NCBI RefSeq assembly: GCF_030264275.1
Contig: NZ_CP127165.1
Span: 2,406,001-2,470,000, forward strand
Direction: 5' to 3'
Source: Marivivens sp. LCG002
Lineage (GTDB): Bacteria > Pseudomonadota > Alphaproteobacteria > Rhodobacterales > Rhodobacteraceae
DNA: 64,000 nucleotides
A model generated the notes under the pieces. That model made no database searches, was not told the origin of the DNA, and saw nothing but the letters and a program-made list of their open reading frames with translations. Positions within the stretch are counted from its first letter, which is position 1, and every line of letters begins with the position of its first letter. Of the stretch, positions 44,244 to 53,328 are shown piece by piece. The position numbers and the translations under genes are program-made.

Positions 44244-45620
44244 CTAGGTTTCGGGCGGCAGAAGCTTGCCCGGATTCAATATGTTATTCGGATCGAACGC
44301 CTTTTTGATCGCGCGCATATAGGCGATGGCGGGGCCGTGTTCGATGTCCATGAACTTCTGCTTGCCAAGCCCGATGCCATGCTCGCCGCTCACCGTTCCG
44401 CCAAGGCGCAGCGCGGTCATGGCGAGCGCTTTGGTGAACTGCTCGGCCCGTTCCATTTCGTCGGGATCGGTCGGATCGACGCTGATACCTGCGTGGAAGT
44501 TCCCGTCGCCCACATGGCCCACAATCGTGCTTGTGAGGCCCAGATCGACCGCGTCTTTCTGGGCCTGAAGCACCGCTTCGGCGAGTTTCGAGATCGGAAC
44601 GCAAACGTCCGTCGGCCAAAGGTGCTTGCCCTTGCCGAGCGCAGCAGAGGCGTAATGCGCCTTGTGACGCATGGCCCAGAGCGCGTTGCGATCCTCGGTC
44701 GTGTCGGCGGTTTTCCAGCCTGTCGCGCCGAATTCGGTAGCAATTTCGCCGAAGGTCGCGGCCTGTTCGGCAACGCCCGCAGGGGTGCCGTGGAATTCGG
44801 CAAAGATATGCGGCACCTCGGGGAGACCCGCATCGGCGTAGACGTTGAAACCTTTGACCATCATGTCGTCCAAAAGCTCGATCCGCGCCATGGGGAGACC
44901 CGACTGGATCGTCATAATGACGCAATTGACCGCATCCTCGACGCTCTCGAAACGGCAGGTGGCCGAGGAAATCGCCTCGGGGATGCCTTGGAGTTTGAGC
45001 GTCAGTTCGGTGATGATCCCGAGCGTGCCTTCGGAGCCGATCAGAAGGTGCGTGAGATCATAGCCCGTCGAGGATTTGCGCGCCTCGGTGCCGGTGCGGA
45101 TGATCGTGCCGTCGGCCATGACCGCCTCGAGAGCGAGGATGTTTTCACGCATCGTGCCATAGCGCACGGCGGTGGTGCCCGACGCACGGGTGGCGGTCAT
45201 GCCGCCGATAGAAGCATCGGCCCCCGGATCGACGGGGAACATAAGGCCCGTGGCGCGAAGGTCGGCGTTGAGGGCCAGACGGGTGATGCCAGGTTGGACG
45301 ACGGCCAAGAGATCCTCGGGCGAGACGCGCAGGATGCGGTTCATCCGCGACATGTCCAGACAGATGCCGCCTTGGGTATTGAGGTGCTGGCCTTCTAGCG
45401 ATGAGGCCGCGCCATAGGCGACGATGGGGCAGCCTTCGTCATTGCAGATTTTGACGATGGCCGAGACGTCCTCGGTCGTTTCGGGAAAGGCAACGGCATC
45501 GGGCGGCGTATGCGGATAATAGGTTTCGTTCTGGCCATGCTGGTCTAGCACGGCTCGGGACGTGCTCAGGCGATCCCCGAGACGTTCCGAAATCGCCGCG
45601 ATGGCTGACGCGATGCTCAT
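44244..45620 (-). CDS. FAD-linked oxidase, D-lactate/glycolate dehydrogenase type (GlcD-like)
   Basis: 458 aa. The PCMH FAD-binding domain shows IVAYGAASSLEGQHLN, MFPVDPGADASIGGM and TGYDLTHLLIGSEGTLGIITELT. The C-terminal cap shows IVGHVGDGNFHAGI and GTVSGEHGIGLGKQKFM, the DLD/GlcD catalytic region. It oxidises D-2-hydroxyacids (D-lactate, glycolate) into the electron transport chain. No Fe-S partner genes follow, so it is the single-subunit DLD-like form. Start overlaps the idnD-like stop by four bases. Confidence 0.87.
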   Translation of the reverse strand: MSIASAIAAISERLGDRLSTSRAVLDQHGQNETYYPHTPPDAVAFPETTEDVSAIVKICNDEGCPIVAYGAASSLEGQHLNTQGGICLDMSRMNRILRVSPEDLLAVVQPGITRLALNADLRATGLMFPVDPGADASIGGMTATRASGTTAVRYGTMRENILALEAVMADGTIIRTGTEARKSSTGYDLTHLLIGSEGTLGIITELTLKLQGIPEAISSATCRFESVEDAVNCVIMTIQSGLPMARIELLDDMMVKGFNVYADAGLPEVPHIFAEFHGTPAGVAEQAATFGEIATEFGATGWKTADTTEDRNALWAMRHKAHYASAALGKGKHLWPTDVCVPISKLAEAVLQAQKDAVDLGLTSTIVGHVGDGNFHAGISVDPTDPDEMERAEQFTKALAMTALRLGGTVSGEHGIGLGKQKFMDIEHGPAIAYMRAIKKAFDPNNILNPGKLLPPET

Positions 45621-46648
45621 GCGAATTCCAATTGCACTTTCATCGCTTGCGAACGGTCGGAGGCCACGGCAAAGGCGGCCTCGTAATCCGCAAGGGCAAA
45701 GCTGTGGGTGACGAGCGGTTTTACGTCGATCAGGCCCTGCTGCATCATGCGGACGGCAACGGCGAATTCCTCGTGGAAGCGGAAAGAGCCGACGAGTTCC
45801 AGTTCCTTGGCGGTGATCATCACCATCGGAAGGGACATGTCGTTGGAGAGGCCGAGCTGAACAATGCGGCCACGGGGACGAAGGGTCGCCATGCCGCCGC
45901 GAAGGGCAGGTTCGACGCCCGACGCTTCGAACATCACGTCGATGGTGCCTTTGCCGGCGGTATAGGGAGCAAGGCCCTCGGGGTCCTTGAGCGTGTTGAT
46001 CACGACATCGGCGCCAGCGGCCTTGGCAAAGGGGATCACGCCGTCAGAGACATCGGTGGCGATGATCTCGCCCGCACCCGCGCGGCGGGCGGCGAGAATG
46101 CACAAGAGACCGATGGGACCGCAGCCCGTCACGAGGACGCGGCGGCCAAGGAGTTCACCCGCGCGGCGCGCCCCGTGGAGGGCAACGGCAAGGGGTTCGG
46201 CCATCGCCGCTTCGGCCGCGCTGATCCCGTCGGCCTTGACGCATTGCGAGGCCATGGCGGTGAGGGTTTCGCGAAACGCCCCCTGAATATGGGGAAACGG
46301 CATCGCCGAGCCGTAGAACCGCATGTTGAGGCATTGATTGGGAAGACCGCGATGGCATTCCTCGCAGTTCCCGCAGGGACGCGAGGGCGAGACGGCGACA
46401 AGGTCGCCTTCCTTGAGATTTGTGACACCCTCGCCGATGGCGGAAACGACGCCCGACACCTCGTGCCCGAGGATCATGGGTTCGCGGATACGGATCGCAT
46501 TGATGCCGCCGTGATTGAAGTAATGAAGGTCGGAGCCACAGATTCCACCCCGTGCCAAAGTCACCTGAACTTCGCCTGCGGCGGGGGCCTCGGTCTCGAT
46601 TTCGGTGAGGCGAAGGTCATGCTTGCCGTGGACGTAGAGCGCTTTCAT
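45617..46648 (-). CDS. idnD: Zinc-dependent medium-chain dehydrogenase, L-idonate 5-dehydrogenase-like
   Basis: 343 aa from the ATG at 46648; the much longer open frame to 46999 runs through the operator and is rejected. Catalytic zinc residues are C37 in GGICGSD and H62/E63 in LGHEV; the structural zinc Cys are C92, C95, C98 and C106 (CGNCEECHRGLPNQC). NAD motif VLVTGCGPIGLL. The LHYFNHGGI context is that of L-idonate 5-dehydrogenase. It is divergent from an IdnO-like SDR across a TGGTATACCA palindrome, which supports L-idonate/5-keto-gluconate interconversion, although other polyol acids remain possible. Confidence 0.82.
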   Translation of the reverse strand: MKALYVHGKHDLRLTEIETEAPAAGEVQVTLARGGICGSDLHYFNHGGINAIRIREPMILGHEVSGVVSAIGEGVTNLKEGDLVAVSPSRPCGNCEECHRGLPNQCLNMRFYGSAMPFPHIQGAFRETLTAMASQCVKADGISAAEAAMAEPLAVALHGARRAGELLGRRVLVTGCGPIGLLCILAARRAGAGEIIATDVSDGVIPFAKAAGADVVINTLKDPEGLAPYTAGKGTIDVMFEASGVEPALRGGMATLRPRGRIVQLGLSNDMSLPMVMITAKELELVGSFRFHEEFAVAVRMMQQGLIDVKPLVTHSFALADYEAAFAVASDRSQAMKVQLEFA

Positions 46649-46693
46649 TATAGGGTCCCCTCCCCTTTGGACCCTTACGCTTGCAATGGTCCG

Positions 46694-46711
46694 AAAATGG
46701 TATACCATTTT
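46694..46711. promoter_or_regulatory. GntR-type operator site 2, perfect 18-bp palindrome
   Basis: AAAATGGTATACCATTTT, midway between the divergent idnD-like and idnO-like genes. The longest copy of the motif. Confidence 0.8.
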
Positions 46712-46769
46712 ATCAAGGCGGGTTTGAGAGGGATTGTCAACTCTTGCGCGCATAGCTTTTGGAGGTTCC

Positions 46770-47531
46770 ATGAAATTGTTCGATCTGACCGGCCGCACGG
46801 CGCTTGTGACCGGTTCTTCGATGGGTATCGGCTTTGCTCTGGCCCAAGGTTTGGCCGAGGCAGGCGCGAAAATCGTGCTCAATGCGCGGGATGCGGCGCG
46901 GCTCGGGGAGGCGGCGGATCGGCTTCGGGCCAAGGGCGCCGAGGTTGACAAGCTTGTCTTTGACGTGACGGATGCGGCATCCGTGCAAGAGGCCGTCAAT
47001 GCCTATGAAACCGCAAAGGGGCAGATCGACATTCTGGTGAATAACGCGGGGATGCAGCACCGCACGCCCCTAGAGGATTTCCCCGTCGAAGCCTTTGACC
47101 GTTTGATGCGGACCAACGTCAATTCGGCGTTCTATGTGGGTCAGGCGGTTGCGCGGCACATGATCAAACGCGGGGCGGGACGGATCATCAATATCGCGTC
47201 GGTGCAAAGCCAACTCGCCCGTCCTGCGATTGCACCTTATACCGCGTCCAAGGGGGCGATTACCAATCTGACCAAAGGGATGGCGACCGACTGGGCCAAA
47301 TACGGGCTCAACTGTAATGCCATTGCGCCCGGGTATTTCGACACGCCGCTCAATGCGGCGCTCGTCGCGGATGCGGATTTTAGCGCATGGCTCGAAAAGC
47401 GCACCCCCGCAGGGCGCTGGGGCAAGGTCGAAGAGCTTGTCGGGGCTTGTATCTTCCTTGCCTCCGATGCGTCGAGTTTCGTCAACGGTCACACATTGTT
47501 TGTCGATGGCGGGATCACCGCCAGCCTTTAA
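46770..47531 (+). CDS. idnO: SDR oxidoreductase, gluconate 5-dehydrogenase-like
   Basis: 253 aa from the ATG at 46770, with GGAGG close before. Cofactor loop TGSSMGIG (14-21), VNNAGMQHRTPLEDF, S144 in NIASVQSQLARP, and Y157/K161 in YTASK. The MQHRTPLEDF and VQSQLARPAIAPYTASKGA segments match gluconate 5-dehydrogenase (IdnO/Gno), which reduces 5-keto-D-gluconate to D-gluconate. Paired with the divergent idnD-like gene and followed 15 bases later by a beta-hydroxyacid dehydrogenase. Confidence 0.82.
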   Translation: MKLFDLTGRTALVTGSSMGIGFALAQGLAEAGAKIVLNARDAARLGEAADRLRAKGAEVDKLVFDVTDAASVQEAVNAYETAKGQIDILVNNAGMQHRTPLEDFPVEAFDRLMRTNVNSAFYVGQAVARHMIKRGAGRIINIASVQSQLARPAIAPYTASKGAITNLTKGMATDWAKYGLNCNAIAPGYFDTPLNAALVADADFSAWLEKRTPAGRWGKVEELVGACIFLASDASSFVNGHTLFVDGGITASL

Positions 47532-47546
47532 GAGGAGGAGAAAGGC

Positions 47547-48467
47547 ATGGGAGGAAAACCGGTAATCGGCTTTATCGGCGTCGGTTTCATGGGTCACGGG
47601 ATGGCCAAGAACATCGTGCAAAAGGGCTATCCGCTCTGGATCAAGGGCAACCGCAACCGCGAGCCGATCGAGAGCCTTGTCGGGATGGGGGCAAAGGAAG
47701 CCGCTTCGGCCAAGGAGATGGCGGAGCAGTGCGACATCATCCATATCTGTCTGTCCAATTCGCCTCAGGTCGAAGCGATCGTGCGGGGGCCGGACGGGAT
47801 TTTGGCGGGCGCGCGCAAGGGGCTGATCGTGATCGACACGACCACGGCCGATCCGACCTCGACCATGGCGCTTGCCGCCGAGATGGCCGAACACGGGGTC
47901 ACTCTGGTCGATGCGCCGCTGGGCCGCACGCCCAAAGAGGCAGAGGCAGGCACGCTCGACGCGATGGTCGGCGCGGATGACGCGACCTTTGCCAAGGTGC
48001 TCCCCGTGATCCAGTGCTGGGCGGGGAACATCAACCATCTCGGCCCGACGGGCAGCGGGCACAAGATGAAGCTCATCATGAACTTTATCGCGATGGGCTA
48101 CGGCGCTCTTTATGCCGAAGCCACGGTTCTGGCCGCCAAGGTCGGCGTGTCGCCGAACAAGGTGCGCGATGTGATCGGGTCGAGCCGTCTGAACAACGGG
48201 TTCTTCGAGACCTTTATGAAATACACCGTGGATCGGGATCGGGACGCGCATAAGTTCACCATCGCCAATGCCTCGAAGGATGTGCGCTATGTGAATGCGA
48301 TGGCGGCGGATGCTTGCGTGACGTCGGTGATGGCAAGCGCGGTGCGGCAATACTATGTCCACGCCGAAGCGACGGGCCACGGCGGGGACTATGTCCCGAT
48401 GGTCGGGGACCACATCGCGCGGCTCAATGGCCTCGATATGGAAGAAGAGGTCAAAAAGGGACGCTGA
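47547..48467 (+). CDS. Beta-hydroxyacid dehydrogenase (3-hydroxyisobutyrate / tartronate-semialdehyde reductase family)
   Basis: 306 aa. NAD(P) loop IGFIGVGFMGHGMAKN at 7-22, substrate segment VDAPLGRTPKEAEAGTL near 121-137 (the family's D-A-P-V-S-G region, here with LGRT), and catalytic Lys175 in GSGHKMKLIMN. Members reduce tartronate semialdehyde (GarR) or oxidise L-threonate (LtnD), 3-hydroxyisobutyrate or others. GGAGG-rich ribosome site; co-transcribed with idnO and closed by a strong terminator. The specificity loop does not let me choose. Confidence 0.87.
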   Translation: MGGKPVIGFIGVGFMGHGMAKNIVQKGYPLWIKGNRNREPIESLVGMGAKEAASAKEMAEQCDIIHICLSNSPQVEAIVRGPDGILAGARKGLIVIDTTTADPTSTMALAAEMAEHGVTLVDAPLGRTPKEAEAGTLDAMVGADDATFAKVLPVIQCWAGNINHLGPTGSGHKMKLIMNFIAMGYGALYAEATVLAAKVGVSPNKVRDVIGSSRLNNGFFETFMKYTVDRDRDAHKFTIANASKDVRYVNAMAADACVTSVMASAVRQYYVHAEATGHGGDYVPMVGDHIARLNGLDMEEEVKKGR

Positions 48468-48473
48468 ATTGGA

Positions 48474-48502
48474 GGCGCGGGCAGAGGAGCCCGCGCCTTT
48501 TT
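48474..48502 (+). terminator. Terminator of the idnO unit
   Basis: Perfect 9-bp stem GGCGCGGGC / GCCCGCGCC, loop AGAGGA, then T5. Confidence 0.92.
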
Positions 48503-48527
48503 CATATGCGCGGCGGGAGGGCGCGAC

Positions 48528-49427
48528 ATGCTGACGAGCGAGCAAAAGGAATTCTACGAAACGAACGGCTATCTCATGGTCGAAAACGTGGTGACGCCCG
48601 ACGAGTTGGCCAAACTGCGCGAGATTACGGCCGCTTTGATCGAGGCATCACGGAGCGTGACCGAGAGCAACGAGGTTTATGATCTCGACCGTGGACATAG
48701 CGCGGAAACTCCGCGTCTTACCCGCATCAAGATCCCGCATAAGCGCGACCCCTATTTCTGGGAGCTTTTGCGCAATTCGGGGATCACCGAGGTTCTCAAC
48801 GATTTGCTCGGACCCGACACGACCATCCTGACGTCCAAGCTCAATACCAAGGCACCGGGTGGCGGGGCGGCGGTGGAGTGGCATCAGGACTGGATGTTCT
48901 ATCCGCACACGAACGACGATCTTCTGGCGTTCGGGCTCATGCTTGAGGATGTGGACGAGGACAACGGGCCGCTCATGGTGGTGCCCGGAACGCATAGGGG
49001 GCCGCTTCTCGATCACCGTGCGAACGGCGTTTTTGCAGGGGCGATCGATCCCGATGATCCCTTGTTCGAGAAGGACAAGATCGTCACGCTTACGGGCAAG
49101 GCAGGAAGCATGACGGTGCACCATTCGCGGCTTCTTCACGGGTCGGCGCCGAATGTGAGCGACCGCCCGAGGTTCATTCTTTTCTATGAATGCGCCAAGG
49201 CGGATGCCTGGCCGATCCTTGGGGCGTCGAGCTATTTCCATGCGCTCGGGCAGCGCAAATTCTGGGAGGATGTTCAGGACCGCACGATCACGGGCAAGCC
49301 ATGCCTGACGCCGCGGCTTAAAGAGGTGCCTGTCGAGATGCCCTTGCCGCCCGCGCCCGACAACTCTTCGATCTTCAAGACCCAAGAGTCGGCAGGGGCG
49401 AAAAGCGCGTTCAACAGGATGATGTAG
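48528..49427 (+). CDS. Phytanoyl-CoA dioxygenase family Fe(II)/2-oxoglutarate oxygenase
   Basis: 299 aa. Jelly-roll iron triad: H119-Q-D121 in VEWHQDWMFYPH and H204 in HHSRLLHGSAPN, with a candidate 2-oxoglutarate Arg at about 213-215. PLMVVPGTHRGPLLDH is another family mark. Such enzymes hydroxylate small molecules. It follows the terminator of the idnO unit by 26 bases, so it is reached by read-through or a local promoter. It ends two bases from the stop of the convergent RraA-like gene. The substrate is unknown. Confidence 0.85.
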   Translation: MLTSEQKEFYETNGYLMVENVVTPDELAKLREITAALIEASRSVTESNEVYDLDRGHSAETPRLTRIKIPHKRDPYFWELLRNSGITEVLNDLLGPDTTILTSKLNTKAPGGGAAVEWHQDWMFYPHTNDDLLAFGLMLEDVDEDNGPLMVVPGTHRGPLLDHRANGVFAGAIDPDDPLFEKDKIVTLTGKAGSMTVHHSRLLHGSAPNVSDRPRFILFYECAKADAWPILGASSYFHALGQRKFWEDVQDRTITGKPCLTPRLKEVPVEMPLPPAPDNSSIFKTQESAGAKSAFNRMM

Positions 49428-49429
49428 GC

Positions 49430-50131
49430 CTAGTCGTCCAGCATCACGGCGCGGCCATCGGAGAGCATCTCTTCGATGGCGGCCATGGTGCAAAAGCCCG
49501 ATTTGACTTTGGCTTCGAGCGCCTCTTCGAGCGCTTTGACCTCGGCAAGCTTGGCGATCACATGGTCGATCTTGGCAAAGGGCACCACGACGACGCCGTT
49601 CACATCGGCTACGATCAGATCGCCGCTTTCGATGCGCACACCGCCGACCACCGCGCCGAAGCCGACCCAAGCGGGACCCGTGGCATAGGGCGAATTGGGG
49701 CTGAGGCCCGTGCACCATGCAGGAAGACCGACCTCGACGATGCCGTCATAGTCGCGCATCTCGCCATCGGTGACGAAACCCGCCGCACCTTTGTTCTTGA
49801 GCATGCCCATGAATTGATCGCCCGAAGCGGAACAGTTCTTGTGACCATGCACGGCGGCGACCACGATGTCGCCCGCCTCGAGCATATGGAGCGCGCCCAT
49901 TGTGCCGAGAATTCCTGCGGGGCCGTTGTCGGCAACGATTGCGGGGCCGACTGCATGACATTTGATATCGCGCCCATCACCGATGGCTTTGATCTCGCTC
50001 GAAAGCGCGCCCTGCCCGTCCATCGCATCGCAGACAAAGCCCGTCGGGACATCGCGAAAGGCGTCGATCTGGGCTTTGGTCGGCCTTGGGAAGCTTTTGC
50101 GGAGGGTAAGCTGGCGCGGTTCTTGGATCAT
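49430..50131 (-). CDS. RraA-family protein (class II pyruvate aldolase / oxaloacetate decarboxylase fold)
   Basis: 233 aa. DAFRDVPTGFVCDAMDGQGAL at the N-terminus, NGPAGILGTMGALHMLEAGDIVVAAVHG and GAAGFVTDGEMRDYDGIVEVGLPAWCTG carry the conserved metal/substrate residues (G-x-x-G, R, D) of HMG/CHA aldolases. RIESGDLIVADVNGVVVVP is also diagnostic. With these residues a 4-hydroxy-2-oxoacid aldolase/decarboxylase is more likely than an RNase E inhibitor. It lies 21 bases after a secreted protein gene in a leftward unit governed by operator site 3. Confidence 0.85.
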   Translation of the reverse strand: MIQEPRQLTLRKSFPRPTKAQIDAFRDVPTGFVCDAMDGQGALSSEIKAIGDGRDIKCHAVGPAIVADNGPAGILGTMGALHMLEAGDIVVAAVHGHKNCSASGDQFMGMLKNKGAAGFVTDGEMRDYDGIVEVGLPAWCTGLSPNSPYATGPAWVGFGAVVGGVRIESGDLIVADVNGVVVVPFAKIDHVIAKLAEVKALEEALEAKVKSGFCTMAAIEEMLSDGRAVMLDD

Positions 50132-50152
50132 GTCCGTCTCCTTGGGGGATGC

Positions 50153-50632
50153 TTAGTTCAGGGCGTTCAGGCGCATGAGAATCGCGATGTAGACATTGCC
50201 GACCGAGGTGGACTGGCACCCCGCTTTGTAAAAGGCGATCACTTCCGCAGGCAGGTCCGAGGCGGCAACGGCAAGCTCTTCTGTGCGATCACAGGCCTGA
50301 AGCGCGCCGAGCAGATCGTATTTGGCGTTGATCTGGAGTTTGACAAAATCGCCCTCGGGGATCGCGGATGCGGCTGCGGCCATTTCCTGACCGATGGCGG
50401 CGGACCATGCGTCCTTGGTTTGTGTGTAACACAAGTGCGCGGCGTTCATCGCTTCGGCGGGAAATTCGGCGCAGTCGGATTGAGCGGCTTCGACGCAAGA
50501 GAGCTGTTCACCGCTTGCCGATGTCTCCGCGAAACAGGACTTTACCGCCGCGATGTCGATCTCGGCAAAGGCGGGTGCGGCCACGATCAGGCACAGCGCA
50601 GCGCCAAAGGCCGCGCGTTTGCATTTCAACAT
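50153..50632 (-). CDS. Small secreted Cys-containing protein, function unknown
   Basis: 159 aa from the ATG at 50632, with GGGAGGAAG upstream. Signal peptide MLKCKRAAFGAALCLIVAAPAFA. The mature part contains about six Cys (SCFAETSASGEQLSC, SDCAEF, HLCYTQTKDAW, QACDR, AGCQST), likely disulfide-bonded in the periplasm. The C–C–CYTQTKDAW pattern faintly recalls LprI/DUF1311 lysozyme-inhibitor-like proteins, but I cannot confirm that. It shares a leftward unit with the RraA-like gene and a TGGTATACCA promoter, which is odd for a protein without evident metabolic function. Confidence 0.75.
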   Translation of the reverse strand: MLKCKRAAFGAALCLIVAAPAFAEIDIAAVKSCFAETSASGEQLSCVEAAQSDCAEFPAEAMNAAHLCYTQTKDAWSAAIGQEMAAAASAIPEGDFVKLQINAKYDLLGALQACDRTEELAVAASDLPAEVIAFYKAGCQSTSVGNVYIAILMRLNALN

Positions 50633-50666
50633 CCAACTTCCTCCCTTGGGCGATGATTGCCCTTGC

Positions 50667-50682
50667 ATTTGGTATACCAAAT
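50667..50682. promoter_or_regulatory. GntR-type operator site 3, perfect 16-bp palindrome
   Basis: ATTTGGTATACCAAAT between the divergent secreted-protein and dehydratase genes, 67 bp before the dehydratase ATG. Confidence 0.8.
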
Positions 50683-50748
50683 TGGAATTGTGTCACAAGT
50701 CTCCTGAACACAGAGGAGTGTGTTCGGCACATCATTAGGAGGATTCTG

Positions 50749-52530
50749 ATGTCTGACACCCGCGCGAACAAGCGGTTCCGCTCGCAAGAATGGTTCGATA
50801 ACCCGAACAATCCGGGCATGACCGCGCTTTATATCGAGCGTTACCAAAACCAGACCTATTCGCGCGAAGAGCTTCAGAGCGAGCGGCCGATCATCGGGAT
50901 TGCGCAGACAGGAAGCGACATTGCCCCCTGCAACAAGATCCACGTCTTCCTTATGGATCGGATCAAAGCGGGTATCCGTGAGGCGGGCGGCATTCCGATG
51001 GAATTCCCCGTGCATCCCATTCAGGAAACGGGCAAGCGTCCGACCGCTGCTTTGGACCGCAACCTTGCCTATCTCAGCCTTGTGGAAGTGCTTCACGGTT
51101 ATCCCATCGACGGCGTTGTCCTGACCACGGGATGTGACAAGACCACGCCCGCGATGCTCATGGGGGCGGCGACGGTGGATATCCCCGCCATCGCACTCAA
51201 CGGCGGCCCGATGCTCGACGGCTGGTGGAAGGGCAAGCGCGCAGGCTCGGGCACCATCGTCTGGGAAAGCCGCCGCCTCCTTGCCGAGGGCGAGATCGAT
51301 TACGACGAATTCATCAGCCGCGTCTGTTCCTCGGCCCCGTCTCTGGGTCACTGCAACACAATGGGCACGGCAAGCACGATGAACGCGATGGCCGAAGCTT
51401 TGGGCATGTCGCTGACGGGGAACTCGGCGATCCCTGCCCCGTTCCGCGAGCGCATGACCATGGCTTACGAGACAGGCAAGCGGATCGTGCAGATGGTTTA
51501 CGAGGACCTCAAGCCTTCAGACATCATGACGCGCGAAGCCTTCGAGAACGCCATCGTCGTGAACGCGGCCATCGGCGGTTCGACCAACGCCCCGCCCCAT
51601 CTTCAGGCGGTGGCACGTCACATCGGGGTCGAGCTGAACGTCAAGGACTGGGAGACCGTCGGGTTCGATGTGCCGCTCTTGGTGAATATGCAGCCTGCGG
51701 GCGAATACCTTGGCGAGAGCTTTTTCCGCGCGGGCGGCGTGCCTGCGGTGATGGGCGAACTACGCAAGGCGGGGCGCATCCATGACGGCGCGATGACCGC
51801 GACGGGCAAAACCATGGGCGAGAACCTTGAAGGCTGGGAAAGCGAGGACATCGACGTCATCAAAACCTATGCCGAACCGATGCGCAAAAACGCTGGCTTC
51901 AAGGTTCTGTCGGGCAATCTCTTTGACTCGGCTCTGATGAAAACCTCGGTGATCTCGAAGGACTTTCAGGAGCGGTTCCTTTCGACACCAGGCGCCGAGG
52001 GCACGTTCCGCGCACGGGCTGTCGTCTTTGAAGGGCCCGAGGATTATCACGACCGCATCAATGATCCCTCGCTCGGGATCGACGAAAAGACGATCCTTTT
52101 CATTCGCGGCGTGGGCTGTGTCGGCTATCCCGGCTCGGCCGAAGTGGTGAACATGCAGCCGCCGGATGCGATCATCAAACAGGGGATCAAGCATCTTCCC
52201 ACGGTGGGGGATGGACGCCAGTCAGGCACATCGGAAAGCCCGTCGATCCTCAATGCCTCGCCCGAGAGCGTCGTCGGCGGGGGTCTGGCTTACCTCAAGA
52301 CGGGCGACATGGTGCTTTTGGACCTGAACACCTCGACCATGAACGCAGAAGTGCCCGAGGACGAGTGGCAGGCGCGGATCGATGCTTGGACGCCGCCCGA
52401 AATCCGCCACCAGACTCCGTGGCAAGAGATTTACCGCACCCACGTGGGTCAGCTTTCGGATGGTGGCTGTCTCGAACTTGCGACCGCATACCAGAAAGTC
52501 GGACGTGATCTTCCGCGTGACAACCACTGA
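50749..52530 (+). CDS. IlvD/Edd-family sugar-acid dehydratase
   Basis: 593 aa from the ATG at 50749 with AGGAGG. Fe-S ligand Cys are C61 (SDIAPCNK), C129 (TTGCDKTTPA) and C203 (LGHCNTMGTA), with Lys131 next to C129 in the Mg-binding region. NAAIGGSTNAPPHL and VGCVGYPGSAEV are pentonate-dehydratase-like rather than branched-chain IlvD. Family members convert L-arabinonate, D-xylonate or related aldonates into 2-keto-3-deoxy acids. Operator site 3 is upstream, and an SDR gene follows after 18 bases. The specific sugar acid is not readable. Confidence 0.88.
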   Translation: MSDTRANKRFRSQEWFDNPNNPGMTALYIERYQNQTYSREELQSERPIIGIAQTGSDIAPCNKIHVFLMDRIKAGIREAGGIPMEFPVHPIQETGKRPTAALDRNLAYLSLVEVLHGYPIDGVVLTTGCDKTTPAMLMGAATVDIPAIALNGGPMLDGWWKGKRAGSGTIVWESRRLLAEGEIDYDEFISRVCSSAPSLGHCNTMGTASTMNAMAEALGMSLTGNSAIPAPFRERMTMAYETGKRIVQMVYEDLKPSDIMTREAFENAIVVNAAIGGSTNAPPHLQAVARHIGVELNVKDWETVGFDVPLLVNMQPAGEYLGESFFRAGGVPAVMGELRKAGRIHDGAMTATGKTMGENLEGWESEDIDVIKTYAEPMRKNAGFKVLSGNLFDSALMKTSVISKDFQERFLSTPGAEGTFRARAVVFEGPEDYHDRINDPSLGIDEKTILFIRGVGCVGYPGSAEVVNMQPPDAIIKQGIKHLPTVGDGRQSGTSESPSILNASPESVVGGGLAYLKTGDMVLLDLNTSTMNAEVPEDEWQARIDAWTPPEIRHQTPWQEIYRTHVGQLSDGGCLELATAYQKVGRDLPRDNH

Positions 52531-52548
52531 CCCTGAAAGGACTTTGAT

Positions 52549-53283
52549 ATGAAAACGATCATCATCACCGGAGCGGGGTCCGGCGTCGGGCGCGCAACGG
52601 CCAAGGTGTTTCTCGACGCAGGATGGCGCGTCGGACTTGTCGGGCGGCGCGTCGAGCCGCTTGAAGCAACCGCAGGCGGCAACCCCAATGCCCGCGTCAT
52701 GCCATGCGATGTGACCGACGAGGCGCAGGTCGCCGAGGTTTTCGGTGCCGCCGCCAAGGACTGGGGCCGTCTTGATGCGATCTTCAACAATGCGGGTGTG
52801 AGTGTCAAAGGCGCACCCGTCGACGAGCTGTCGGTCGATGATTTCCGCAAGCTGATCGAGATCAACGTTGTGGGGGCCTTTATCGCGGCGCGTGCGGCCT
52901 TTGGCATTATGCGCCATCAGGACCCGCAGGGCGGACGGATCATCAACAACGGATCGGTGTCGGCCTATGTGCCGCGTTGGGGGTCTGCGCCCTATACCGC
53001 GTCGAAACATGCGGTGCTTGGTCTGACGCGGACGATCTCGCTTGATGGGCGCAAGTTCAACATCGACTGCGGCCAGATCGACATCGGCAACGCGCTCACC
53101 GATATGGCCCATGCGATGACCCAAGGTGTGCCGCAAGCGGACGGGTCAATCGCGGTGGAGCCTGTGATCGACGTGAAGCATGTGGCGGAGTCGGTGCTTC
53201 ATATGGCGGATCTGCCGCTCGGCACGAACGTTCAGTTCATGACCGTCATGGCGTCGGGGATGCCGTTTATCGGACGCGGTTGA
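52549..53283 (+). CDS. SDR-family oxidoreductase
   Basis: 244 aa. TGAGSGVG cofactor loop at 6-13, NNAGVSVKG, the catalytic NNGSVSAYVPRWGSAPYTASK with Ser, Tyr and Lys, and the RFNID-like KFNIDCGQIDIGNA. The AVLGLTRTISLDGR segment resembles oxidoreductases acting on sugar acids. Directly downstream of the dehydratase, so it may oxidise the 2-keto-3-deoxy product at C4/C5 before FAH-type cleavage. This is an inference from gene order. Confidence 0.87.
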   Translation: MKTIIITGAGSGVGRATAKVFLDAGWRVGLVGRRVEPLEATAGGNPNARVMPCDVTDEAQVAEVFGAAAKDWGRLDAIFNNAGVSVKGAPVDELSVDDFRKLIEINVVGAFIAARAAFGIMRHQDPQGGRIINNGSVSAYVPRWGSAPYTASKHAVLGLTRTISLDGRKFNIDCGQIDIGNALTDMAHAMTQGVPQADGSIAVEPVIDVKHVAESVLHMADLPLGTNVQFMTVMASGMPFIGRG

Positions 53284-53302
53284 GCCTAGATGGAAGGATA
53301 GG

Positions 53303-53328
53303 AAGGCCCCCGCTTCGGGGGCCTTTTT
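53303..53328. terminator. Bidirectional terminator
   Basis: AAGGCCCCC / GGGGGCCTT, loop GCTTC, T5 on the + side; lies between the convergent SDR and EamA genes. Confidence 0.9.

Noticed and set aside
45617-46999. 117-residue N-terminal extension of the idnD-like gene
   Set aside because: It would run through the 18-bp operator and into the divergent idnO coding region. The ATG at 46648 starts exactly at the family N-terminus.
49430-50131. RraA as a regulator of RNase E
   Set aside because: The metal and substrate residues and catabolic context fit the aldolase/decarboxylase branch better than the RNase E inhibitor.
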